NCBI GenBank assembly: GCA_035341855.1
Contig: DAOQWA010000017.1
Coordinates: 1 to 56,899 of the forward strand
Source: QQVM01 sp035341855
GTDB taxonomy: Bacteria > Bacteroidota > Bacteroidia > AKYH767-A > 2013-40CM-41-45
Direction: 5' to 3'
Length of the DNA stretch: 56,899 bases
Position numbers and translations under genes: made by a program. Each line of letters begins with the position of its first letter. Position 1 is the first letter of the stretch. Positions 34,786-42,624 of the stretch are shown one piece after another. The notes below the pieces were generated by a model, which had not been told where the DNA came from, made no database searches, and saw nothing but the letters and a program-made list of their open reading frames with translations.

Positions 34786-35325
34786 ATGAATTCGACAATA
34801 AAAAGCAACCGATTCTACCTGCGGTTGATATATTTTATTTCTGCTGTAGTTTTTTTGCTGGTTGTTTTTCTTGGACGCCTGCCAAAGTCCGACTCTATCC
34901 CTGACTGGGCTAGGTTACTTCCGGCATTCAATGCAATTTTGAATGGCATTACCACCGTAATTTTATTGGTTTCGTTTTATTTTATAAAGAACAAGAAAGT
35001 CGAAATCCACAAAAAACTCAACTTGTTAGCATGTATCCTTTCCACCATTTTTCTAATGTCTTACGTCACTTTTCATTCATTTGGCGTTGAAACCAGGTAT
35101 CCTGAAGAAAACCCTTTGCGTCCAGTGTATCTATTTATCCTCATCAGCCATATAATTCTGGCCTCAGTCGTATTACCTTTAGTTTTGGTATCTTTGTACC
35201 GTGGTCTTACGAAGCAGGTTCAGGCTCACAGAAAAATTGTGAGATGGTCATTCCCGATTTGGATCTATGTTACGATCACAGGAGTTATAGTGTATCTTAT
35301 GATTTCACCCTATTATCAATACTAA
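34786..35325 (+). CDS. DUF420 family membrane protein
   Basis: A 179-residue protein with five hydrophobic segments. The conserved pieces are LPAFNAILNGITTVILLVSF, KVEIHKKLNLLACILSTIF, SYVTFHSFGVETRYPEENP, FILISHIILASVVLPLVLVS, and HRKIVRWSFPIWIYVTITGV. Histidines at the membrane borders (EIHKK, ISHII, AHRKI) are characteristic. DUF420 proteins occur next to SCO and oxidase subunit genes throughout Bacteroidota and some Bacilli and are thought to assist oxidase assembly (CtaM-like). The gene follows SCO by 56 bases. The small CxxC protein gene starts two bases after its stop. Confidence 0.9.
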   Translation: MNSTIKSNRFYLRLIYFISAVVFLLVVFLGRLPKSDSIPDWARLLPAFNAILNGITTVILLVSFYFIKNKKVEIHKKLNLLACILSTIFLMSYVTFHSFGVETRYPEENPLRPVYLFILISHIILASVVLPLVLVSLYRGLTKQVQAHRKIVRWSFPIWIYVTITGVIVYLMISPYYQY

Positions 35326-35327
35326 GC

Positions 35328-35558
35328 TTGAAAAAGTTCATCTGCCTTCTTTTACTAAGTTTGTTTTTAAGTCTTTCTGTTATTCCGGCACAGGCTCAGT
35401 GTTCAATGTGCAGAAGAGTAGCAGAAACAAATATTGAGAGCAAAACAAATAAGGCAGGAAAATCGCTAAATTCGGGTATTTTGTATCTAATGGCAGTTCC
35501 ATATCTTTTAGGTGCAGTAGGAGTTGCGATCTGGTGGAAAAGCAGAAGCAAGGAATAA
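35328..35558 (+). CDS. Small CxxC membrane protein of the oxidase locus, unknown function
   Basis: A 76-residue protein, if translated from the TTG at 35328, two bases after the DUF420 stop. It has a signal peptide (residues ~4-24, ending PAQAQ), then CSMCRRVAETNIES, a CxxC pair just after the cleavage site, and a C-terminal membrane segment (SGILYLMAVPYLLGAVGVAI). Small proteins of this layout, with a CSMC motif and one membrane segment, recur behind DUF420 genes in Bacteroidota. The cysteines would sit in the periplasm and could serve in thiol exchange or metal binding during oxidase assembly; this is inference. A longer frame from 35244 overlaps DUF420 and is unlikely. Confidence 0.75.
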   Translation: MKKFICLLLLSLFLSLSVIPAQAQCSMCRRVAETNIESKTNKAGKSLNSGILYLMAVPYLLGAVGVAIWWKSRSKE

Positions 35559-35605
35559 TCAGGAAATTCTGCGAATTTGATTTTTTTTAGCTCCTTTAGA
35601 TTTTT

Positions 35606-35613
35606 TATCTTTG
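35606..35613 (+). promoter_or_regulatory. Possible -7 promoter element abutting the trhO start codon
   Basis: TATCTTTG matches TAnnTTTG and ends only seven bases before the ATG of trhO. A transcript from it would be leaderless or nearly so. The closest upstream TTTG (35576-35579) gives a spacer of 26 bases, longer than usual. Confidence 0.4.
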
Positions 35614-35620
35614 GTGCGCT

Positions 35621-36673
35621 ATGCAACTTTATAATAAATACGATAAAGAAACCCTGAGAAAGAAGTTAATGGCGGAAGAGTTCAGCCGTAAAACTGTCTC
35701 ATTCTATCGTTACGTTATTTTAGATAATGTTAATGAGTTAAGAGACTCAATGTATAAGAGTCTTTTTGACCTGTCAGTCTTTGGTCGAATATACCTGGCA
35801 CACGAAGGCATCAATGCGCAAATTTCAGTGCCAACGCATAACTGGGAACTATTTCTTGAATACCTGAATAGTCTGGAATATTTTAAAGGGGTTGATTTGA
35901 AAATAGCCATTGAGGATGATGGTAAATCATTTTATAAATTGATTGTTCGTCATAGAAATAAAATTGTAGCAGACGGTCTGGATGATAATAGCTTTGATGT
36001 GACCAACGTCGGGAAGCATTTATCAGCTAAAGAATTTAACGAGGCGATGAATTTGCCTGAGACAGTCGTTGTTGACATGCGCAATCATTATGAAAGTGAA
36101 GTAGGACATTTCAAGGGGGCTTTTCTTCCCGATGCCGATACCTTCAGACAAGAGCTTCCATTGGTTCTGAATGAATTGAAAGACAAGAAGGACAAGAAAA
36201 TTCTTCTTTATTGTACCGGGGGAATTCGATGTGAAAAAGCCAGTGCTTATTTTCGTCACCACGGATTTGAGGATGTCAATCAGTTAAATGGTGGCATCAT
36301 TCATTATGCCCGTCAGGTTAAAGCAGAAGGTCTTGAGACTAAATTTATAGGTAAAAATTTTGTGTTTGACGACAGATTAGGTGAGCGCATCACTGATGAA
36401 GTGATTAGCGTTTGTCACCAATGTGGCAAGTCATCTGACCGACACGTAAATTGTGCGAATGATGCTTGTCATCTTTTATTTATTCAATGCGAAAGTTGTG
36501 CACAAGAAATGGCTCACTGTTGTACACCTGCCTGCAAAGAGATCATAGCATTGCCCATTGAAGCACAAAGAAAATACAGAAAGATCGAACGTAATGACCC
36601 GGTTCGTAATGTTTTTAAAAGCAGATTGCGACCAAACTTACGTGATATTATTTCGCAATTATCTCCACCCTAG
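35621..36673 (+). CDS. trhO: tRNA uridine(34) hydroxylase, rhodanese family
   Basis: A 350-residue member of the YceA/TrhO family, which makes 5-hydroxyuridine at the wobble position 34 of certain tRNAs using oxygen. The N-terminal domain has FGRIYLAHEGINAQISVP, a family signature. The rhodanese domain has VVDMRNHYESEVGHF-type sequence and the active-site loop LLYCTGGIRCEKASAY with the catalytic cysteine. The C-terminal region is rich in cysteine pairs (VCHQCGKSSDRHVNC, HLLFIQCESCAQEM, CCTPACKEI), as in relatives, which suggests a metal site. The gene stands alone in function between the oxidase operon and a T9SS cargo gene. A promoter element lies right before the ATG. Confidence 0.95.
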   Translation: MQLYNKYDKETLRKKLMAEEFSRKTVSFYRYVILDNVNELRDSMYKSLFDLSVFGRIYLAHEGINAQISVPTHNWELFLEYLNSLEYFKGVDLKIAIEDDGKSFYKLIVRHRNKIVADGLDDNSFDVTNVGKHLSAKEFNEAMNLPETVVVDMRNHYESEVGHFKGAFLPDADTFRQELPLVLNELKDKKDKKILLYCTGGIRCEKASAYFRHHGFEDVNQLNGGIIHYARQVKAEGLETKFIGKNFVFDDRLGERITDEVISVCHQCGKSSDRHVNCANDACHLLFIQCESCAQEMAHCCTPACKEIIALPIEAQRKYRKIERNDPVRNVFKSRLRPNLRDIISQLSPP

Positions 36674-36695
36674 TTACACACTTAAACTCACTCCA

Positions 36696-38297
36696 ATGCT
36701 AAAAAAACTACTCTTCTTATCGGCTTTGTTTAATTTCATGCTGATAGGCACAAGCACGCGCGCACAAGTATTGTTCAGCGAAAATTTTTCTTCAGGCACT
36801 CTGCCTGTAGGCTGGACAAATGACAGTCTCGGTCTGCCTGCCGGTCACCTCTGGGTTTTTAATAATCCTTTTTCCAGGGTTATCACCGGTGCCGGTTTCG
36901 ATGCAAACTTTGCTCTTTTTGACAGCGATGAAAATTTGACAAATGATAACATCCCTGAACTTGCTTCTTTGACCACACCTTTAATTGACATCACCGGTGC
37001 CGGCTCAACTTTATTCCTCGAAGTGGATGAGCAATTCCGCTTTCTTGCCGGCACAACAGGAGAGGCTAAACGTACTATTGAGTATTCTATCGATGCAGGT
37101 TTAAACTGGGATACTCTTGTTTATGATTCTGTTGACTATGGTTATCCGGATCCTGCATTACATTCATCCTATAATATCAGCTCAGTTTTGGGTAGTGCTA
37201 CAGATATTATGGTCCGCTTTACATGGACAGGTGACTGGGACTGGTGGTGGGCACTTGACAATGTGCAGATCACTTCCTATGCAGCATGTACAGCGCCACC
37301 TATACCCGGTGATGCTACCTCATCCGTTCCGGATGTTTGTCCGGATGAACTGTTTGACCTGATTTTGGTTGGCTCAGATGTTGGACCTGATATTACTTAT
37401 CAATGGCAATCATCACCTGATAATTCTACATGGACTGATATCCCCGGAGCAACAACATTGAGTTACTCTGTTAGTCAGACAACAGCAACCTATTATCAAT
37501 GCATCGTTACATGTACCGGTGTGGATGCCGCTTCTTCGTCTTTGCAGGTGACCATGAGCGCTGGAAATACTTGTTATTGCACTCCGGCGGGCTATTCATG
37601 TACAGGCCTTAGCGGTGTTATTACTAATGTTACTATCACAGGAACCACCCTGAACAATAATTCAGCTTGTGATGAGCTTACCGACGTAGCTTATTCAATT
37701 TGGCCAATCAATCCTACGACAACAGCAATCTTGGCAAGAGGTTCTGCTTATGATTTTTCAGTAACAACTGACGATGACAATATAATTTCTATTTGGATAG
37801 ACTATGATCTTAATGGAGGTTTTGAAGCAAGTGAGTGGGTTCAGGTTTGTACAAGTTCAGTAGCTTTTGTTGCTAACACTGTAAATATAATGATCCCAAC
37901 CACAGCTACCATGGGTCCTACAAGAATGAGAGTCAGAGCCAGATTGGTTGGAAACATAAACGATGCAAACAGTTCCTGTGTGAGCTTTGGTTCAGGTGAA
38001 TCAGAAGATTATATTGTTGGTCTGGACTTCAATGCAGGTGTGAATAAAATTCCTTTGAAAGGAACGACATTATATCCAAATCCAACTTCAGGCCTGACCT
38101 ATATCTTTTTTGAGAATACGATCGTAAGTGCGAAGATTAGCGTGTATGATTATCTCGGACAAGTAGTACAGGCTCAGGATATACAAAACACCTTTAGCAC
38201 CAGCATCGATTTATCAAATGAATCTAATGGCATTTATTTCATTCGGATAGAAAGTGCCGAGGGGAATATCACCCATAAGTTAACTTTGAACAAGTAA
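36696..38297 (+). CDS. T9SS-exported protein with GEVED domain and type A sorting domain
   Basis: A 533-residue secreted protein. A signal peptide ends near STRAQ (residue ~24). Residues ~28-185 form a jelly-roll-like domain beginning LFSENFSSGTLPVGWTNDS, common in Bacteroidota secreted adhesins and proteases. An Ig-like segment follows (CPDELFDLILVGSD to SLQVTMSAG). Residues ~350-440 are a GEVED domain (ISIWIDYDLNGGFEASEW then SGESEDYIVGL). The last ~75 residues are a T9SS type A domain, with TTLYPNPTSGLTYIFF and GIYFIRI. No peptidase motif is seen. The ATG at 36696 begins the signal peptide and lies 22 bases after trhO; the frame's upstream extension inside trhO is spurious. A terminator follows the stop. 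Confidence 0.9.
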   Translation: MLKKLLFLSALFNFMLIGTSTRAQVLFSENFSSGTLPVGWTNDSLGLPAGHLWVFNNPFSRVITGAGFDANFALFDSDENLTNDNIPELASLTTPLIDITGAGSTLFLEVDEQFRFLAGTTGEAKRTIEYSIDAGLNWDTLVYDSVDYGYPDPALHSSYNISSVLGSATDIMVRFTWTGDWDWWWALDNVQITSYAACTAPPIPGDATSSVPDVCPDELFDLILVGSDVGPDITYQWQSSPDNSTWTDIPGATTLSYSVSQTTATYYQCIVTCTGVDAASSSLQVTMSAGNTCYCTPAGYSCTGLSGVITNVTITGTTLNNNSACDELTDVAYSIWPINPTTTAILARGSAYDFSVTTDDDNIISIWIDYDLNGGFEASEWVQVCTSSVAFVANTVNIMIPTTATMGPTRMRVRARLVGNINDANSSCVSFGSGESEDYIVGLDFNAGVNKIPLKGTTLYPNPTSGLTYIFFENTIVSAKISVYDYLGQVVQAQDIQNTFSTSIDLSNESNGIYFIRIESAEGNITHKLTLNK

Positions 38298-38312
38298 TAA
38301 GCTGATACAAAG

Positions 38313-38339
38313 AAAGCCTCCGGATGGGGGCTTTTTTTT
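38313..38339 (+). terminator. Intrinsic terminator of the GEVED-protein gene
   Basis: AAAGCCTCC pairs with GGGGGCTTT (9 bases, one G-U) around the loop GGAT, followed by a T run, 16 bases after the stop codon. Confidence 0.85.
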
Positions 38340-38399
38340 GCCAAATATTTCATTCAGAGTCCAAATAACCGGCTTGCTCTTTGGAATTAAAATTTAATA

Positions 38400-38430
38400 T
38401 TTGCGTTCAAACAGCTTTTTCGTATCTTTG
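38400..38430 (+). promoter_or_regulatory. Bacteroidota-type promoter of the metH riboswitch transcript
   Basis: TTTG at 38400-38403, a 19-base spacer and TATCTTTG at 38423-38430 give one of the best consensus matches in the window. Transcription would start near 38437, about 25 bases before the riboswitch aptamer. Confidence 0.75.
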
Positions 38431-38462
38431 CAGCAGTTCTTTACATTCCGTTTAACGGATTC

Positions 38463-38614
38463 GCTTATCCAGAAAGGTGGAGGGATTGCGCCCTATGAAA
38501 CCTTGGCAACCCTTATCCCGGGTGTTTCTCCTATACAATATGATTTAGGGAAATGATCAGGATGAATTTCAAAGAAGGTGCCAATTCGCTCATTCAAATT
38601 GAATGATAGATAAG
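38463..38614 (+). promoter_or_regulatory. SAM-I (S-box) riboswitch aptamer controlling metH
   Basis: The leader shows the S-box conserved core. P1 pairs CTTATC (38463-38468) with GATAAG (38609-38614). The 5' side has AGAAAGGTGGAGGGATT, then CCCTATGAAACCTTGGCAAC, the strictly conserved GAAACC/GGCAACC block. The 3' core AAGGTGCCAATTC precedes a P4-like hairpin (CATTCAAATTGAATG). SAM-I aptamers bind S-adenosylmethionine and shut down methionine-synthesis genes. It lies between a strong promoter and the metH start, with a terminator hairpin just downstream (38651), so control is probably by transcription termination when SAM is plentiful. The central variable part is longer than the minimal aptamer. 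Confidence 0.93.
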
Positions 38615-38650
38615 TCATTGTGTTTTCGATCATACCTAGCAGTATATACG

Positions 38651-38685
38651 ATCTCCCTTGACTTGATCAGGGGAGATTTTTTTTT
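38651..38685 (+). terminator. Attenuator-like terminator of the metH SAM riboswitch
   Basis: ATCTCCCTT and AGGGGAGAT pair over 9 bases (one G-U) around a 9-base loop and are followed by nine T residues, 36 bases after the aptamer and 42 bases before metH. The position is that of a riboswitch expression platform. Confidence 0.85.
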
Positions 38686-38727
38686 GTAATACTAATATTG
38701 ATTAACGAAAACAGATAATACAACATA

Positions 38728-41700
38728 ATGATTTTGGAAGATAAAAACACTTTGAATATTTCCGCTGCTATTCGCAGAGAATTGCAGGAACGTGTGTTAG
38801 TCATTGATGGTGCAATGGGAACCATGATACAACGCTATCAGCTGACAGAGGAGGACTATCGTGGTGCACGATTCAGGAATTTTTCTCATCCCTTAAAAGG
38901 GAATAATGATCTGCTTTCACTGACAAGGCCTGACATCATTGAAGCTATTCATCTTGAATACTTGGAAGCCGGAGCAGATATCATTGAAACAAATACATTT
39001 AATGCACAAAAAGTGTCGCTCGCTGATTACGCCATGGAAGATCTGGCATACGAGTTGAATTTTGAATCGGCACGTATCGCTAAACAAGCAATAAGGAAAT
39101 TCCGGGAAAAGGGAGCAGATAGTGTGTCTTCAAAAGACAATACAGAAGAGTCTGCCGGCAAATGGGTCGCAGGTGCCCTGGGACCAACGAATCGTACTCT
39201 TTCTTTATCTCCCAATGTTAATGATCCCGGTTTCCGTGCCATAACTTTTGATCAACTGGCAGAAGCATATGCTGAACAAATTCGTGGCTTGATGGATGGT
39301 GGAGTTGATATACTGCTTATCGAGACTGTGTTTGACACACTAAATGCCAAAGCAGCATTATTCGCAATTGAAACTGTCTTCGAAGAAAAAAATACCAGGC
39401 TTCCTGTAATGATGTCGGGTACAATAACGGACGCCAGCGGCAGAACTCTTAGCGGACAAACGGTTGAGGCATTTTTGAATTCAGTCTCGCATGTAGATTT
39501 ACTAAGTGTCGGACTGAATTGCGCTTTGGGAGCGAAGGAAATGCGACCGCACATTGAAGAACTAAGTGCTAAAGCGCCATTTTATGTTAGTGCATACCCT
39601 AATGCTGGTCTTCCGAATCAGTTTGGAGAGTATGATGAGAGTCCGCATGACATGGGACATCATATCGAAGACTTCTTGCAAAGCGGTTTTCTCAATATTG
39701 TCGGTGGATGTTGCGGTACAACACCGGAACATATTCGTCATATATCAAAACTTGCCAAAAAAATTAAACCACGTTCACTGCCTGAGATCAAGCCTTATCT
39801 CAAAGTAAGCGGTTTGGAAGCATTTACTCTTCTCCCGGAATCGAATTTTATGAATATCGGGGAGCGAACCAATGTCACAGGGTCGAGAAAATTTTTAAGA
39901 CTGATCAAAGATGACAAGTATGAAGAGGCTCTTTCTATTGCGCGCGATCAGGTTGATGGTGGAGCCCAGGCTATTGATATAAATATGGATGAAGGCATGC
40001 TCGAATCTGCAGAAGCTATGACCAAATATCTCAATATGCTTGCAGTGGAACCTGATATTGCCAGACTTCCCATCATGATCGACTCCTCCAAGTTTTCGGT
40101 AATAGAAGCCGGGTTAAAGTGTACACAAGGGAAATCTATAGTTAATTCTATTTCATTAAAAGAAGGAGAAGAAGAATTTATTCGTCAGGCCGGTATCGTT
40201 AAAAAGTATGGTGCAGCGGTGATCGTGATGGCATTTGATGAAAAAGGTCAGGCAGATTCGTACGAGCGAAGAATACAAATTTGTGAAAGGGCATATAAGA
40301 TCTTGACCGAACAGCTAAGCTTTCCTCCTCAGGATATAATTTTTGACCCTAATATATTTCCTGTTGCAACAGGGATGAGTGAGCACAGGAAGAATGCAAT
40401 AGATTATTTTGAAGCAACACGATGGATCAAGAAGAATCTCCCTCATGCAAAAGTGAGCGGTGGTGTAAGTAATGTTTCCTTTTCTTTTCGTGGAAACGAT
40501 ATTGTGCGGGAAGCAATACACTCAGCCTTCCTGTACCATGGCATCAAGGCAGGAATGGATATGGGAATTGTCAACCCCGGTCAATTGCAGGTTTATGATG
40601 AGATTCCTCCTGAACTTTTAGAACTGGTTGAAGATGTTTTACTGGATAGAAAGGATGATGCAACAGACCGGCTTTTGCAGCATGCTGAATCTCTCAAAGG
40701 TATAGTGAGAACGAAGAGTGATGTGGATGCTGAATGGAGGAGTGAACCTGTTGAGAAACGATTGGCGCATGCATTGGTTAAGGGCATTACAGATTTTATT
40801 GAATTAGATCTTGAAGAGGCTCGGCCGAAATATCCGCAAACACTCCAGTTGATTGAAGGCCCATTAATGGATGGAATGAATATTGTCGGAGATCTTTTTG
40901 GCTCCGGAAAAATGTTCTTGCCCCAGGTAGTCAAGAGCGCCAGAGTCATGAAAAAAGCTGTTGCTTACCTGGAGCCTTATCTTAATGAAGAAAAATTACG
41001 TAATGCTGCTGCAGGAAACAGTACAGTTCGACAAACTGCCGGGAAGGTTTTGCTGGCAACAGTGAAAGGCGATGTTCATGATATTGGAAAGAATATAGTA
41101 GCTGTTGTGTTGGCATGTAATAACTATGAAATTATCGATCTGGGAGTTATGGTACCTGCAGATAAAATATTGGCTGCAGCCAGGGAGCATGATGTTGATA
41201 TTATTGGCGTGAGTGGCTTGATCACACCTTCACTTGATGAAATGGTTCATGTAGCAAAGGAAATGGAAAGAGAGAAATTTACTATTCCTTTGCTCATTGG
41301 TGGTGCAACAACTTCAAAAGTGCATACAGCCGTAAAAATAGAGCCTCATTATTCACAACCGGTATTGCACGTAAACGATGCCTCACGTTGCGTTACCGTA
41401 GTAAGTAATTTGTTGTCTTCCGAAAACAAAGAGGATACAGTTTTAAAAAATAAAAGGGAGAATGAAAGAATACGTGCCCAGCATGCCAATGCAAAAGCAT
41501 CAAACAAGTTTATTCCCTTAGAGCTGGCTCAGCGTTCAAAATTTAGAATCGATTGGAATTTGACCCAAATAGAAAAGCCGGTTCATTTGGGAAACAAGGT
41601 TTTTACAGATTTTCCGTTGGAAGAGATTGCAAAGTACATTGACTGGACACCGTTTTTTCATAGCTGGGAACTAAAAGGTTCTTATCCTAAAATATTTGAT

Positions 41701-42612
41701 GATCCTGACAGAGGTGCAGAAGCCAAAAAATTGTTTGATGAAGCTCAACAAATGCTGAAGAAGATCATAAATGAGAAATGGCTTCAGGCAAATGCAGTTG
41801 TTGGGATTTATCCTGCTCTTTCGAATGGAGATGATATTGAAGTTTACAATGTGCCTGAGAATGGATCAGACTATTTAACGCAGATATGTACATTTCATTC
41901 ATTACGTCAACAAACCCAAAAGCCGGAAGGTGATAATAATATTGCTCTTGCAGATTTTATCAGACCTAAAACTACGGTGAACAGTAAATTGTTTGACAGG
42001 GTTGCAGTAAAGTCTGTAGAAGCAGCTCAGGCCTCCGGATCTGATTACATAAATTCAGTTTTGCCTTCCGGGCCGGGTAGAGACATACCTGTGAATATGA
42101 CTGATTACATAGGTGCTTTTGCTCTAACAACCGGAATTGGAATTGATAAGTGGATAATGAAGTTTGAAAAAGAACATGATGATTATTCGGCAATTCTTTT
42201 AAAAGCCATAGCGGATAGATTGGCAGAAGCCTTTGCAGAACTTCTGCATGAAAAAGTACGTAAAGAAATTTGGGGCTATGGAAAAAACGAAAATCTAAGT
42301 CCTGAGCAATTGATCAAAGAAGAATATCATGGCATCAGACCTGCTCCAGGTTATCCTGCCCAACCTGATCATACTGAAAAGCGTACAATATGGAACTTGT
42401 TAGACGTGGAAAAAACAACCGGCATCCAACTGACCGAAAGTCTTGCCATGTTCCCTACTGCGGCAGTCAGCGGGCTTTATTTCGCACATCCTCAGTCAAG
42501 ATATTTCGGACTCGGAAAGATACAACGCGACCAGATAAGTGATTATGCAGGAAGAAAGGGTATGAGCATAGAGGAGGTTGAAAGATGGCTTTCCCCTGTA
42601 TTAGCATATTAA
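38728..42612 (+). CDS. metH: Cobalamin-dependent methionine synthase
   Basis: Transfers a methyl group from 5-methyltetrahydrofolate to homocysteine through methylcobalamin. The 1294-residue, single-chain protein carries all four modules. The homocysteine domain has zinc-binding cysteines in GLNCALG (near residue 265) and VGGCCGTTPEH (near 326). The pterin-binding domain opens NFMNIGERTNVTGSRKF. The B12 cap and Rossmann domain carry DVHDIGKN (Asp782, His784, Gly787), where the histidine ligates cobalt. The C-terminal SAM-dependent reactivation domain has the RPAPGYPAQPDHTEK block. It is a little longer than the E. coli enzyme, partly from a charged insert near residues 120-145. Transcription is under a SAM-I riboswitch. 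It converges with the giant adhesin gene, only 12 bases away. Confidence 0.97.
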   Translation: MILEDKNTLNISAAIRRELQERVLVIDGAMGTMIQRYQLTEEDYRGARFRNFSHPLKGNNDLLSLTRPDIIEAIHLEYLEAGADIIETNTFNAQKVSLADYAMEDLAYELNFESARIAKQAIRKFREKGADSVSSKDNTEESAGKWVAGALGPTNRTLSLSPNVNDPGFRAITFDQLAEAYAEQIRGLMDGGVDILLIETVFDTLNAKAALFAIETVFEEKNTRLPVMMSGTITDASGRTLSGQTVEAFLNSVSHVDLLSVGLNCALGAKEMRPHIEELSAKAPFYVSAYPNAGLPNQFGEYDESPHDMGHHIEDFLQSGFLNIVGGCCGTTPEHIRHISKLAKKIKPRSLPEIKPYLKVSGLEAFTLLPESNFMNIGERTNVTGSRKFLRLIKDDKYEEALSIARDQVDGGAQAIDINMDEGMLESAEAMTKYLNMLAVEPDIARLPIMIDSSKFSVIEAGLKCTQGKSIVNSISLKEGEEEFIRQAGIVKKYGAAVIVMAFDEKGQADSYERRIQICERAYKILTEQLSFPPQDIIFDPNIFPVATGMSEHRKNAIDYFEATRWIKKNLPHAKVSGGVSNVSFSFRGNDIVREAIHSAFLYHGIKAGMDMGIVNPGQLQVYDEIPPELLELVEDVLLDRKDDATDRLLQHAESLKGIVRTKSDVDAEWRSEPVEKRLAHALVKGITDFIELDLEEARPKYPQTLQLIEGPLMDGMNIVGDLFGSGKMFLPQVVKSARVMKKAVAYLEPYLNEEKLRNAAAGNSTVRQTAGKVLLATVKGDVHDIGKNIVAVVLACNNYEIIDLGVMVPADKILAAAREHDVDIIGVSGLITPSLDEMVHVAKEMEREKFTIPLLIGGATTSKVHTAVKIEPHYSQPVLHVNDASRCVTVVSNLLSSENKEDTVLKNKRENERIRAQHANAKASNKFIPLELAQRSKFRIDWNLTQIEKPVHLGNKVFTDFPLEEIAKYIDWTPFFHSWELKGSYPKIFDDPDRGAEAKKLFDEAQQMLKKIINEKWLQANAVVGIYPALSNGDDIEVYNVPENGSDYLTQICTFHSLRQQTQKPEGDNNIALADFIRPKTTVNSKLFDRVAVKSVEAAQASGSDYINSVLPSGPGRDIPVNMTDYIGAFALTTGIGIDKWIMKFEKEHDDYSAILLKAIADRLAEAFAELLHEKVRKEIWGYGKNENLSPEQLIKEEYHGIRPAPGYPAQPDHTEKRTIWNLLDVEKTTGIQLTESLAMFPTAAVSGLYFAHPQSRYFGLGKIQRDQISDYAGRKGMSIEEVERWLSPVLAY

Positions 42613-42624
42613 AAAACGCAAAAA

